Of a DNA stretch of 64,000 nt, positions 51,342 to 59,506 are shown piece after piece (the first letter of the stretch is position 1; every line of letters starts with the position of its first letter). The DNA is from DALYDD01 sp031973395 (lineage in GTDB: Bacteria; Patescibacteriota; Minisyncoccia; Phycocordibacterales; CAIZLB01). The notes under the pieces were generated by a model. It worked only from the letters and a program-made list of their open reading frames with translations. It did no database searches and had not been told where the DNA came from. The stretch is from assembly GCA_031973395.1 (NCBI GenBank), contig DALYDD010000002.1:1-64000 (forward strand), written 5' to 3'. The position numbers and the translations under genes were made by a program.

Positions 51342-52280
51342 TTAAGCCTCCTGCACCGCCTCTGTCTCGGCCTTTATTGTATTAGCCTGAAGCAATGCCT
51401 GCACCGCCTTCGTTACAATCGGCAAAATATCATTATAAAAATTCAAGATGATAATCTCTTTTATCGGAAACCATTTTGCATCAGTAAGCCCGCCACTTGT
51501 TCCCAAAGTCAAAGGCGTATACTCTGCACGCGCCAAAAAATACGTTACCTGCTTTCGAATTTTTCCTTCTTCTGGATGAGAAGCTACATATTCATTGAAA
51601 GCTAATTCCGAATCAATAGTGATATCAATACCCATTTCTTCTTTGATTTCTCGAATTGTCCCTTCGGTAACACTTTCTCCTTCTTCTAATTTTCCTTTTG
51701 AAAGAGTCCAGTGGCCAAATACATCATGAACCATCGCGAGATAGAATTCACCCTCGTGCTTCGCGTAGACGACAGCGCCGCCGAGTTTTTTGATCGGCAT
51801 TTCTTCATACGGTATATCCATCTTCTTCTTTTTCGACTGCGTCGTTTCGTCTTTTCCTGGTTCACCCAATTCTTTGTAGACCGCACCAAGTACACCGTTT
51901 ACGAATTTACCCGAAGTCTCACCACCAAACGTTTTGGCCAATTCGATGGCTTCATTGATTGCAACCTTTGCAGGCACTTCTTTTCTATCTGAAAAAAGAA
52001 GCTCATAGAGCCCCAAGCGCAAAACATTTCGATCAACATTGGCGATTTTATTAATCGGCCATTCTGGAGCAGCTTTCTCGATGATCATATCAAGATCCGC
52101 TCTTTTTTTGAGAACACCATCTGCTAATTTTGCCGCGAAAGCAGAGTCACCTAAACCAGGCGCGAATTCTGTAGCGTTGCGTTGTACAACTTCTGCTATA
52201 TTATTTTCATTGAGATTACGAAAATCCCACTCGAAGAGTGACTGAAGGACAATTGATCTAGCAAGGTGCCGATTAGCCAT
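51342..52280 (-). CDS. nusB: NusB-NUDIX fusion protein
   Basis: 312 residues. Residues 1 to about 140 are a complete NusB fold (RHLARSIVLQSLFEWDFRN, PINKIANVDRNVLRLGLYEL, VAINEAIELAKTFGGETSGK, FVNGVLGAVYKEL). A Lys-rich linker leads to a NUDIX hydrolase from about 160 onward (KKLGGAVVYAKHEGEFYLAM) with Nudix box GKLEEGESVTEGTIREIKEE MG-type residues intact, split here only for length. NusB with NusE/S10 supports antitermination of rRNA operons; a fused NUDIX domain is not part of the textbook protein and its substrate is unknown. It lies upstream of rnc on the same strand. Confidence 0.92.
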   Translation of the reverse strand: MANRHLARSIVLQSLFEWDFRNLNENNIAEVVQRNATEFAPGLGDSAFAAKLADGVLKKRADLDMIIEKAAPEWPINKIANVDRNVLRLGLYELLFSDRKEVPAKVAINEAIELAKTFGGETSGKFVNGVLGAVYKELGEPGKDETTQSKKKKMDIPYEEMPIKKLGGAVVYAKHEGEFYLAMVHDVFGHWTLSKGKLEEGESVTEGTIREIKEEMGIDITIDSELAFNEYVASHPEEGKIRKQVTYFLARAEYTPLTLGTSGGLTDAKWFPIKEIIILNFYNDILPIVTKAVQALLQANTIKAETEAVQEA

Positions 52281-52360
52281 TTGTATGAGGAACTGTTCCG
52301 ACTAGAATTTATGAATATTGTTCGAGCGGGTATTTCAGTTTCAGTAATTTAATTGTATAT

Positions 52361-52391
52361 GATAAAAACCGTCTGTGCAACGGTTTTTATC
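52361..52391. terminator. Bidirectional hairpin terminator
   Basis: Perfect eleven-pair stem GATAAAAACCG/CGGTTTTTATC with a nine-base loop, 32 bases beyond the stop of the 52424 gene. The U-rich 3' arm lies correctly for minus-strand termination. Confidence 0.75.
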
Positions 52392-52423
52392 AGGCTGTGT
52401 ATATCTTTTAATTCTAAGAGACC

Positions 52424-52804
52424 CTATCTAGTAGCCCGAGCTTCCTGCAAGCATTTCTGCATAGCAGCAGTTGCCTTGCCTTGCTCTGTTCTCGCTGCAT
52501 CAATTTCTTCTTGGATACCATCCTTGGTTGCAGCGCGAAGCCAATTGTTTGCTCGCTGCACTCGAGCTCGTTCTGACTTACATATACTTCTTGCCCTTTC
52601 ACCTTCTCTTTTTTCTTCTCTATTTTCTTCCCTCTTTTCCCTAACAGGAACCGTTCCATAAAAACCAGATCGATTCAACCCGCTTCCGTATACTCCCGCA
52701 ACCTGAGTTGTCGCAGCCTCCTGCGATGCCATCATTCTCGATGTCGTAAAATACGCAGAAAAACCAATTATCACCACCAACACAATTGTCCAAATTATTT
52801 TCAT
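52424..52804 (-). CDS. Small membrane-anchored or exported hypothetical protein
   Basis: 126 residues: N-terminal hydrophobic segment (MKIIWTIVLVVIIGFSAYFT), short Gly/Ser linker, a highly charged Arg/Glu stretch (REKREENREEKREGERARSI) and a helical end with two cysteines. No family recognised. A TGCTATACT box lies about 40 bases upstream, so this message has a leader. It stands between rpmF and nusB with its own terminator. Confidence 0.65.
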   Translation of the reverse strand: MKIIWTIVLVVIIGFSAYFTTSRMMASQEAATTQVAGVYGSGLNRSGFYGTVPVREKREENREEKREGERARSICKSERARVQRANNWLRAATKDGIQEEIDAARTEQGKATAAMQKCLQEARATR

Positions 52805-52908
52805 AAAAAATAAAACGCTTAAATATTAATTACCTTTTATAGTATAGCAAAAAAACTTTCCGTAACGCAGGAGATGATATTTTGTTTATAAACTAGTAAT
52901 TTTGTAAA

Positions 52909-53133
52909 TTACTTATTAGCCTTTACTTTTTCTTTCTTGAGAGCCTTTCGATCGTTTTTCGCTTTATTGTCGATAACGTTCTTGCCTTTGTAACCACCGC
53001 ACTGTGCGCAGATAGTATGTTTTTGGCGAGGCATGCCGCAAGTTTCGCAAAGAATTACACCTACAGCCTTGAGAGCGTGATGACTTCGCCTGTTCCGAGT
53101 GTGACCTCGGGTATGTCGCATATGATTAACCAT
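52909..53133 (-). CDS. rpmF: 50S ribosomal protein L32
   Basis: 74 residues. RHTRGHTRNRRSHHALKAVG matches the basic start of L32, and the zinc ribbon is CETCGMPRQKHTICAQCGGY with all four cysteines. The Lys-rich tail is longer than usual. TATAAT (complement 53142-53147) ends 8 bases before the ATG, implying a leaderless message. Confidence 0.93.
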   Translation of the reverse strand: MVNHMRHTRGHTRNRRSHHALKAVGVILCETCGMPRQKHTICAQCGGYKGKNVIDNKAKNDRKALKKEKVKANK

Positions 53134-53208
53134 AGAGCGCTATTATACATAATCTGATAAATACGGCAAATTAACAGGGTCTCTCATAGCCCTTAAATTC
53201 AATACATT

Positions 53209-53250
53209 AAAAAGCGAGAGCGCCGCACCCCAGTCCTTGGGGTGCGGCGC
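53209..53250 (-). terminator. Intrinsic terminator of the 53262-53840 gene
   Basis: Perfect twelve-pair GC stem (53220-53231 with 53239-53250), seven-base loop, followed on the minus strand by CTCGCTTTTT. It starts only 11 bases after the stop codon. Confidence 0.85.
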
Positions 53251-53261
53251 GATAAAGAGGC

Positions 53262-53840
53262 TCAGGTCAGTGACGGATCCCAATCAAGACCATTGGCACG
53301 GGCTCGGTCGCGAAGGGCTTCATAGGCGGCCCGAATCGGAGCAAAGCGCTCGGCTTTGGGGCCATGGTTTGCCGACAGAAACCAGTGGAGGATTTGTCCA
53401 GCGGGCATGACGTAGCTATCCAAGATCTTACTGGGGACATCCTCGATCGGCCATGCCTCTGCAGCACATTCACGACCGTCAAAGGATCGATAGCTGTTGG
53501 TGATCCTCTCGTCGGTACGGCGGTGATAAACACCGAGATGCAGGTCATACGTTCCGCTCTGGCGGATATTTTGCCCTGTGTGCATGAGGCCGACGAGTTC
53601 GATACCAAGCTCGCGGGCGTACTGCTGTTCGGCCACGGCTTTGAAAGCAGCGTAAGGTGTTGCAGTTGGAATGATGATGCGTGGCAGAAGATAGTCGTTG
53701 AACCTCACGTCTCTCACCAGAATTGCATTGAAGCCATCAGTGCAAGTCTCCAAAAAGAAAGCAGAGACAAAATGACGATTTCCCCGAGCGGGATCGCGAG
53801 GCCGTGGGGCCGGTACTGTTCGAATTGGCAAGGTTTTCAT
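53262..53840 (-). CDS. NUDIX-like protein, degenerate (solitary GC-rich gene)
   Basis: 192 residues. The order of elements, HFVSAFFLET / FNAILVRDVRFNDYLLPR / AAFKAVAEQQYARELGIEL / GTYDLHLGVYHRR / AEAWPIEDVPSKI, resembles a NUDIX fold, with ARELGIEL in the place of the Nudix helix end. The usual REUXEE glutamates are mostly lost, so it may be inactive or bind rather than cut nucleotides. The C-terminal 45 residues are helical and basic. GC-rich, with own promoter, leader hairpin and terminator. No Shine-Dalgarno sequence precedes the ATG. The family call is tentative. Confidence 0.55.
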   Translation of the reverse strand: MKTLPIRTVPAPRPRDPARGNRHFVSAFFLETCTDGFNAILVRDVRFNDYLLPRIIIPTATPYAAFKAVAEQQYARELGIELVGLMHTGQNIRQSGTYDLHLGVYHRRTDERITNSYRSFDGRECAAEAWPIEDVPSKILDSYVMPAGQILHWFLSANHGPKAERFAPIRAAYEALRDRARANGLDWDPSLT

Positions 53841-53889
53841 ATAAGGAATGCTGCATTGTCTGAGCGTTGACTACAATCAAATAAAGGGG

Positions 53890-53911
53890 TTGTTACTCAC
53901 TCAAGTAACAA
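53890..53911. repeat. Inverted repeat in the leader of the NUDIX-like gene
   Basis: TTGTTACT-CACTCA-AGTAACAA, a perfect eight-pair hairpin between promoter and start codon; either an RNA hairpin or an operator. Confidence 0.55.
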
Positions 53912-53929
53912 TATTTGATTTCTGTATAG

Positions 53930-53958
53930 ATTAAAACTTTTTATCCACCGAATGTCAA
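53930..53958 (-). promoter_or_regulatory. Sigma-70 promoter of the NUDIX-like gene
   Basis: TTGACA (complement 53953-53958), 17-base spacer, TTTAAT (complement 53930-53935). Leader of about 80 bases. Confidence 0.5.
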
Positions 53959-53964
53959 AGAGAA

Positions 53965-54618
53965 TCACCTGACCAAATTTCGGCAAAAACTTTTCCGATG
54001 AAAATCAGACAAGCCGTGTTTTTTGATCAAATTTCTGTGCGCCAAAGTCCCGTACCCTTTATGAATATCAAATTGATAGAGAGGATATAAACCGGCACCC
54101 TTTTTCATAAACTCATCGCGATGAACTTTCGCCAAAATCGACGCAAAAGAAATGACGGGAAAAAGAGTGTCCCCTTTTATATACGTTTTTTGGTTCGCAA
54201 ATTCAGCCGGGGCCTTGAGCCCTCCATCAAGCAATATTCGACAATGTTCAACTTTGGCATTATTTAGTTTTAAAATCTCTTGCAGACATAAACCAATGAG
54301 CTCCTTTATACATTTAGAAATTCCTTTAGAATCTATTTGTTTTGCCGTCTTTGATTTAATAGAGAAAGAAATACGTGACAGATTAGCCCCTTTTTTATAA
54401 TTTCGAATCAATGAGTCGATAGCTACACGACGTACCGCACTCATACCTTTCGAATCCCGCAATGTAGCGCCTGCAAATATTTTTTTAAAAAAAATTTTAT
54501 TTTGATCCATAGAGATCGCAAAAGCACAAACCGTTACAGGTCCAGCCAGAGGACCACGACCAACTTCATCAATACCAATAAGATACTTTATTTTTTTCTG
54601 AACAATAGTTTTCCCCAT
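53965..54618 (-). CDS. rnhB: Ribonuclease HII
   Basis: 217 residues from ATG 54618; a TTG at 54648 would start before the -10 box. TGCTAAAAT (complement 54629-54637) ends 10 bases before the ATG. Active-site motifs: YLIGIDEVGRGPLAGPVTVC with the DEXGRG Asp/Glu pair, RILLDGGLKAP with the third Asp, and VISFASILAKVHRDEFM with SILAKVxRD. An insertion of Lys-rich sequence follows the first motif. It removes ribonucleotides from DNA and primers, in keeping with the dnaE gene divergent from it. Confidence 0.94.
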   Translation of the reverse strand: MGKTIVQKKIKYLIGIDEVGRGPLAGPVTVCAFAISMDQNKIFFKKIFAGATLRDSKGMSAVRRVAIDSLIRNYKKGANLSRISFSIKSKTAKQIDSKGISKCIKELIGLCLQEILKLNNAKVEHCRILLDGGLKAPAEFANQKTYIKGDTLFPVISFASILAKVHRDEFMKKGAGLYPLYQFDIHKGYGTLAHRNLIKKHGLSDFHRKSFCRNLVR

Positions 54619-54720
54619 ATTTTTATCTATTTTAGCAAATAAACTCAAAATCCTATTATATGGCTCTACAGAGCCTCCTTTTCGGACCTCAGCAGATGAT
54701 TTAGAAAAAGACAGAACCTC

Positions 54721-54729
54721 TGCTAAAAT
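54721..54729 (+). promoter_or_regulatory. Extended -10 promoter of dnaE and 110-base leader
   Basis: TGCTAAAAT, hexamer 54724-54729. The leader to the ATG at 54847 is unusually long for this window and contains TTGATCA twice (54795-54801 and 54810-54816), plus a GGAGG with no suitable start codon. Confidence 0.5.
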
Positions 54730-54846
54730 ACAAGAAGCTTATTTAATTTAATTAATTTGTTGAAAAAAGAACGGAGGCTAACTCAAATAGCCAATTGATC
54801 ATACAAAACTTGATCAAATTCCCTTCTTTAAGTAGACCTCAAATAT

Positions 54847-57800
54847 ATGGCTGATAAAAAAGATAAAGAACAACCTGCGGCTGAAATTATCCCTGCGAAT
54901 TTCATCCATCTACATACACATAGTCACTACAGCCTCCTCCAGGCTCTGCCCAAAGTTGACCAAATGGTCAAGAAAGCAAAAAAGTTCGGTATGGACGCTC
55001 TCGCCCTCACCGACAATGGCAATCTCTATGGGGCCATTGAATTTATAAAAGAGTGCGATAAAGCTGGAATCAAACCAATTATCGGTGTTGATTTTTTTAT
55101 CGCTGCCAGAACAAGGCATGACAAGGAACCTCGCATCGACAACCGTACAAAAAAGCTCGTTTTGCTCGCAGAGACACTTGAGGGTTATTACAATCTCATT
55201 AAATTAGTCACCGACTCGAATCTCGAAGGTTTTTATTATCGCCCACGAATCGATAAAGAATTAATAGAAAAATATAAGAAAGGTCTCATTGCCATTCTCC
55301 CCTCTTTTGGAGGTGAAGCAGTAAATTCCATTCGTGCCGGAAACAAAATTGAGGCTAAACAAATTATCGAATACTATAAGGGTGTTTTTAATGAAGGCTT
55401 GAGTAATGAAGAGGGTGCGGATCCTACAAAAAGCAGATTGTTCGTAGAAATAACTCGCCATGCAGATATCGAAAACCATGACCAGGCCATGGATCGCCTA
55501 GCAGAATTAGCTGATGAAATAAAAGTTCCAATCGTCGCCGCACAAAATGTTTTTTATGTGGAAAAAGATGATAAAAAAGCCCGCACCACCCTACTCTCAG
55601 TACAAAAAAGTTTTTCAAGCGGACCTGTCGAAGATGATGATGGAGATTTTTCTTTTCTCAATATTGAGGAAATGCAAAAACTGTTTACCGAAGGAGAAAA
55701 TCCATTGCCGCAAGCGATACAAAATACGCGCATCATCGCCGATCGGTGTAATGTGAAGGTAGAACTGGGCAAGTGGGTATTCCCCAAGCTTGATCTTGAT
55801 ATTCCGAAAAACCCAGATGGAACGTTTGTGAGTGAAAAACCATATGACGATGAACTTCGTCGGCTTGTATATTTAGGTTTTGAAAAGAGGGGTGTTGAGA
55901 AAAATGAGGCGATGTTAAAGCGTGCAGAATACGAACTCGAAGTAATCCGCAATAAAGGATATGCTCCGTACTTCCTTGTAGTAGCCGACCTTTTGCGTTT
56001 TGCCAAAGAAAATAGAATTTTCTCAAATATTCGAGGTTCCGTTTCTGGCTCCCTCGTCACATTCCTTTCCGGAATTACAAATATCAACCCTATCGAATAT
56101 GAAATTCCTTTCGAGCGATTTTTGAATCCTGACCGACCTTCCGCTCCTGATATTGATATGGACTTCGCCGATGACCGACGTGATGAAGTGGTGGAATATG
56201 CGCGAAAAAAATATGGCCGCGATAAAGTGGCCCAGATCGGTACATTCGGAACCATGGCGGCACGAGGATCAGTGCGCGATGTAACGCGTGCTCTTGGTTT
56301 CCACGTATCCATCGGAGATCGACTGGCGAAATTAATTCCGATGGGTAAGCAAGGCTTCCCTATGACTATCGAACTTGCCCTCGAACAAGTTCCCGAATTA
56401 AAGACCGCATACGAAACCGAGGCTGATACGAAAAGCATCATTGATATGGCAAAAAAAATCGAAGGTGCAGCTCGCCACATCTCTGTACATGCCGCCGGTG
56501 TAGTTATTTCTCCAACAGACATCACCGACTACACACCTCTACAGCTCGATACAAAGGAAGGAAATAAAGTCATCACCCAGTACGACATGTATTCAATCGA
56601 AGATGCAGGCCTTTTGAAATTTGACTTTCTCGGACTCAAAAACCTTTCCATTATTGCGGATACTCTGGAGCTCATTCAGAAGCGCCACAACATTGATATT
56701 GATCTCGATAATATCAACCTCAATGATGAAAAAACATATGAACTTTTGCGCAGAGGAGATACCGAAGACCTTTTCCAATTAAACGGCGATGGCATGACTC
56801 GATTCCTCAAAGAATTGAAACCGACACATATCAATGACATCAACGCCATGGTGGCCTTGTATCGTCCAGGACCTCTGCAATTCATTCCTGACTATATTGC
56901 ACGTAAACACGATGCATCAAAAATTCCCGATATGGACCCTGCGATTTATGATATTTTGAAAAGCACATATGGCGTACTCGTATACCAAGACGACCTCTTG
57001 ATGATGGCCCACAAACTCGCCGGATATAGCTGGGGCGAGGTAGATAAATTCCGTAAAGCGGTTGGTAAAAAAATTCCAGAAGAAATGGCATTGCAAAAAG
57101 AAAAATTTATTAAAGGCTGTATGGAACATAGCGGATGGACAAAGGAGCGTGGAGAAGAAGTATGGGTATGGATCGAACCTTTCGCTTCGTATGGTTTCAA
57201 TAAAGCGCACTCTGTATCGTATGGTCGCATCGCTTATATCACCGCATATCTCAAAGCGAATTTCATGCCTGAATATATGAGTGCGGTAATGACGCATGAA
57301 TCAGGTGATATCGAGAAAATTGCCATCTCCGTGCGCGATTGCGAACGACTCGGTGTTCCTGTTTTGCCACCAGATATAAATGAAAGCTTCACTATGTTTA
57401 CTGTCGTCGAAACTGATATTCAGGAGAAAAACGCTATGGGAAAAAGAGAGGGTGAAAAAATCCGCAAAACTGCAATTCGGTTTGGATTAAATTGTATTAA
57501 AAACTTTGGAGAAGGAATTTCGGGTGCAATCATTGCAGAGCGAAATCGCGGCGGACCATTTAAACATCTCGAAGATTTCTTGAATCGTGTTCGTGATAGA
57601 AATTTAAATAAAAAATCTCTCGAATCATTAATCAAAGCTGGCGCACTCGACACTTTTGGTGATCGCGGCATTATGATTTACAATCTCGAATCCTTGCTGC
57701 ATTTCAATAAAGAACAGCAGAAAACTCTTGCTGGCCAGACCTCCCTCTTTGCAGGGCTCATGGATACTTCGGGCGATGCAGTTGATGGATTACGTTTGAT

Positions 57801-58293
57801 CCAAGAAGGGCATGTTCCAAAGCAAACTGAATTGGTCTGGGAAAAAGAGTTGATCGGCCTTTTCGTATCTGGTCACCCGCTCGATAAATATCGACACATC
57901 TTTGAAAAGCGCGAAGAGAATATCGAAAGGATTAAGCGCACCATCATCGAAGAAGGAGATAAATACAGCGAAGCAAATGCAAAAATGGTTCCCTCAAAGA
58001 CCAAAGACGGTGGACAATATATGCGAAAAGAATTATATGCCCGACCCGTCGTCGCTGCCGGAATTATTGAAGAAGTAAAAGAAATTCCTACCAAAAAAGA
58101 TCCGACCCAAAAAATGCTTTTCATGCGAATTGCAGACCTTTCGAGTTCTATCGAAGTGGTAGTCTTTCCTAAACTTCTCACCCAATTTAAAGATGTCCTG
58201 GTTTTGGATAAATGCATCGTCATGCGTGCCAAAACATCATTCCGCAATGAAAGCCCGAGTTTGGTTTTAGATAGTGTGAGAGAGTTGGTTTAA
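54847..58293 (+). CDS. dnaE: DNA polymerase III subunit alpha
   Basis: 1148 residues. N-terminal PHP domain (FIHLHTHSHYSLLQALPKVD, ALTDNGNLYGAIEFIKEC), palm with the catalytic Asp pair in PSAPDIDMDFADDRRDEVVE, thumb/fingers (GTFGTMAARGSVRDVTRALG, FDFLGLKNLSIIADTLELI, YRPGPLQFIPDYIARKH, FNKAHSVSYGRIAYITAYLK), the helix-hairpin-helix region (NLNKKSLESLIKAGALDTFG), a beta-binding stretch, and a C-terminal OB fold (VAAGIIEEVKEIPTKKDPTQ). The tau-binding C-terminus is short, in line with the short dnaX. Chief replicative polymerase. Confidence 0.97.
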   Translation: MADKKDKEQPAAEIIPANFIHLHTHSHYSLLQALPKVDQMVKKAKKFGMDALALTDNGNLYGAIEFIKECDKAGIKPIIGVDFFIAARTRHDKEPRIDNRTKKLVLLAETLEGYYNLIKLVTDSNLEGFYYRPRIDKELIEKYKKGLIAILPSFGGEAVNSIRAGNKIEAKQIIEYYKGVFNEGLSNEEGADPTKSRLFVEITRHADIENHDQAMDRLAELADEIKVPIVAAQNVFYVEKDDKKARTTLLSVQKSFSSGPVEDDDGDFSFLNIEEMQKLFTEGENPLPQAIQNTRIIADRCNVKVELGKWVFPKLDLDIPKNPDGTFVSEKPYDDELRRLVYLGFEKRGVEKNEAMLKRAEYELEVIRNKGYAPYFLVVADLLRFAKENRIFSNIRGSVSGSLVTFLSGITNINPIEYEIPFERFLNPDRPSAPDIDMDFADDRRDEVVEYARKKYGRDKVAQIGTFGTMAARGSVRDVTRALGFHVSIGDRLAKLIPMGKQGFPMTIELALEQVPELKTAYETEADTKSIIDMAKKIEGAARHISVHAAGVVISPTDITDYTPLQLDTKEGNKVITQYDMYSIEDAGLLKFDFLGLKNLSIIADTLELIQKRHNIDIDLDNINLNDEKTYELLRRGDTEDLFQLNGDGMTRFLKELKPTHINDINAMVALYRPGPLQFIPDYIARKHDASKIPDMDPAIYDILKSTYGVLVYQDDLLMMAHKLAGYSWGEVDKFRKAVGKKIPEEMALQKEKFIKGCMEHSGWTKERGEEVWVWIEPFASYGFNKAHSVSYGRIAYITAYLKANFMPEYMSAVMTHESGDIEKIAISVRDCERLGVPVLPPDINESFTMFTVVETDIQEKNAMGKREGEKIRKTAIRFGLNCIKNFGEGISGAIIAERNRGGPFKHLEDFLNRVRDRNLNKKSLESLIKAGALDTFGDRGIMIYNLESLLHFNKEQQKTLAGQTSLFAGLMDTSGDAVDGLRLIQEGHVPKQTELVWEKELIGLFVSGHPLDKYRHIFEKREENIERIKRTIIEEGDKYSEANAKMVPSKTKDGGQYMRKELYARPVVAAGIIEEVKEIPTKKDPTQKMLFMRIADLSSSIEVVVFPKLLTQFKDVLVLDKCIVMRAKTSFRNESPSLVLDSVRELV

Positions 58294-58323
58294 CCCGCTT
58301 TTTTCGCATACATATATATTTAG

Positions 58324-58368
58324 GAAAAGGAAAAGCCGAGTCGGGCGCATAGAAACGCTGACTCGGCT
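58324..58368 (-). terminator. Intrinsic terminator of the 58400-58978 gene
   Basis: Nine-pair stem AGCCGAGTC (58334-58342) with GACTCGGCT (58360-58368), a 17-base loop with a small GCG/CGC stem, then TTTTCCTTTTCC on the minus strand. It lies in the gap convergent with dnaE. Confidence 0.8.
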
Positions 58369-58399
58369 CATCGGCGAAAATCGCCAAGATCCTTCTGGC

Positions 58400-58978
58400 T
58401 CACCAAGCTGGCTCACCACTGGATACGGGCTCGTAAGTCACATCCGAATTTTCAGGGACCCGCAGGCACCAGTTCGGACCGCCATAAGGAGACCGCAGTA
58501 ACAGATGGCTTCCAAAAGAAAGCAGAATTATACCCTCCATCAGCTTGTCACCCGAATGACTCGGTTGAGTCCCTTGCATAAAACAAACTTGACCAGGAGG
58601 ATTCATGCTCGCTTCAACCACGATGAGGTCGTGAACACAGACAAGTAGGCCCCTGCACTTCATATTTGATTGAGTTCTTGCAAACACAACCTCTTCTATG
58701 AAGAGCGGGAGCGTAAGGTGTTGTTCGAGACCTCTCAAATCTTTCACCTTAACCCCCTCTATGTCGCCCCCGTCATTGGCAGCAAGTTGCTCCGAGGCCT
58801 GAGGCAAAAATGCAAATGTGCGGGCAAAGACATAGGGGACTTCTCGTCCCATATCTACTGGCAAAAATTCGGTTGCATGGATACGCTCAACAAGACGGTG
58901 GGATGTACGGTCAGTGGGATCTGGCTGAATAGTACAACATGCCAATGAGTATGTTTGAAGACTTATCGATACAGACAT
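58400..58978 (-). CDS. Hypothetical protein (solitary GC-rich gene)
   Basis: 192 residues, no signal peptide, membrane segment or known motif. Recurrent beta-rich segments (LTLPLFIEEVVFAR, GLLVCVHDLIVVEASMN, EGIILLSFGSHLLLRS) and a Trp/Pro-rich end (YGGPNWCLRVPENSDVTYEP) suggest a compact globular beta protein; seven cysteines are scattered. Composition is richer in GC than dnaE and thrS on either side. A TTGACT-16-TAGAGT promoter lies about 65 bases upstream of the ATG. Confidence 0.6.
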   Translation of the reverse strand: MSVSISLQTYSLACCTIQPDPTDRTSHRLVERIHATEFLPVDMGREVPYVFARTFAFLPQASEQLAANDGGDIEGVKVKDLRGLEQHLTLPLFIEEVVFARTQSNMKCRGLLVCVHDLIVVEASMNPPGQVCFMQGTQPSHSGDKLMEGIILLSFGSHLLLRSPYGGPNWCLRVPENSDVTYEPVSSGEPAW

Positions 58979-59044
58979 AAACTGAAGGGGTTTGAGTTGA
59001 AATGATGGCCTTCTTTCGAAAGTCGGAGAACTTTTTACCTATAT

Positions 59045-59072
59045 ACTCTACGATATTTATCCTTTGAGTCAA
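59045..59072 (-). promoter_or_regulatory. Sigma-70 promoter of the 58400-58978 gene
   Basis: TTGACT (complement 59067-59072), 16-base spacer, TAGAGT (complement 59045-59050). Confidence 0.5.
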
Positions 59073-59143
59073 CCTTGGTCCCATGAATTTCTCTTTAACA
59101 AAAATTCATCAAAATTTCATGTCGATATGTTTATGCTTAGCAT

Positions 59144-59491
59144 ATGAAAAAGAAAAAAGAGCAGAAACAAAAAATTAACAAGTTTACAAAGCTTGAAAAT
59201 GACACCCCGACCAAAGCCGAAAGCGAACTTATTAGTTCTCCTTATGTTTCAACATTTAAACCCGGAGCTGGAAACATAATCGACAATGTCAGTTCGCTCG
59301 TGGATAATATGCGAGAAAAGATATTCGAAGGTATGGGCAATATCGTCGAAAAATCGATAACTATCAACCAGAAATATTGTGACGACAAGACCGAGATATT
59401 ACAGCGTCAAGTCGATGATTTACGGACCATGCTTCAACTTTTGGCCTCTGCCCTGCCTCAAAATCCCAGTGAAAAATCCAAAAAAACATGA
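59144..59491 (+). CDS. Small hypothetical protein
   Basis: 115 residues: Lys-rich start (MKKKKEQKQKINKFTKLEND), a central helix (IIDNVSSLVDNMREKIFEGM) and a C-terminal coiled-coil segment (LQRQVDDLRTMLQLLASAL). No family recognised. Its TGA stop (59489-59491) is also the TG of the thrS extended -10 box. Confidence 0.7.
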   Translation: MKKKKEQKQKINKFTKLENDTPTKAESELISSPYVSTFKPGAGNIIDNVSSLVDNMREKIFEGMGNIVEKSITINQKYCDDKTEILQRQVDDLRTMLQLLASALPQNPSEKSKKT

Positions 59492-59497
59492 TACTAT
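59489..59497 (+). promoter_or_regulatory. Extended -10 promoter of thrS overlapping a stop codon
   Basis: TGATACTAT; TGA is the stop of the preceding gene and the hexamer TACTAT (59492-59497) ends 9 bases before the thrS ATG. Confidence 0.55.
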
Positions 59498-59506
59498 GGC
59501 TCTACT

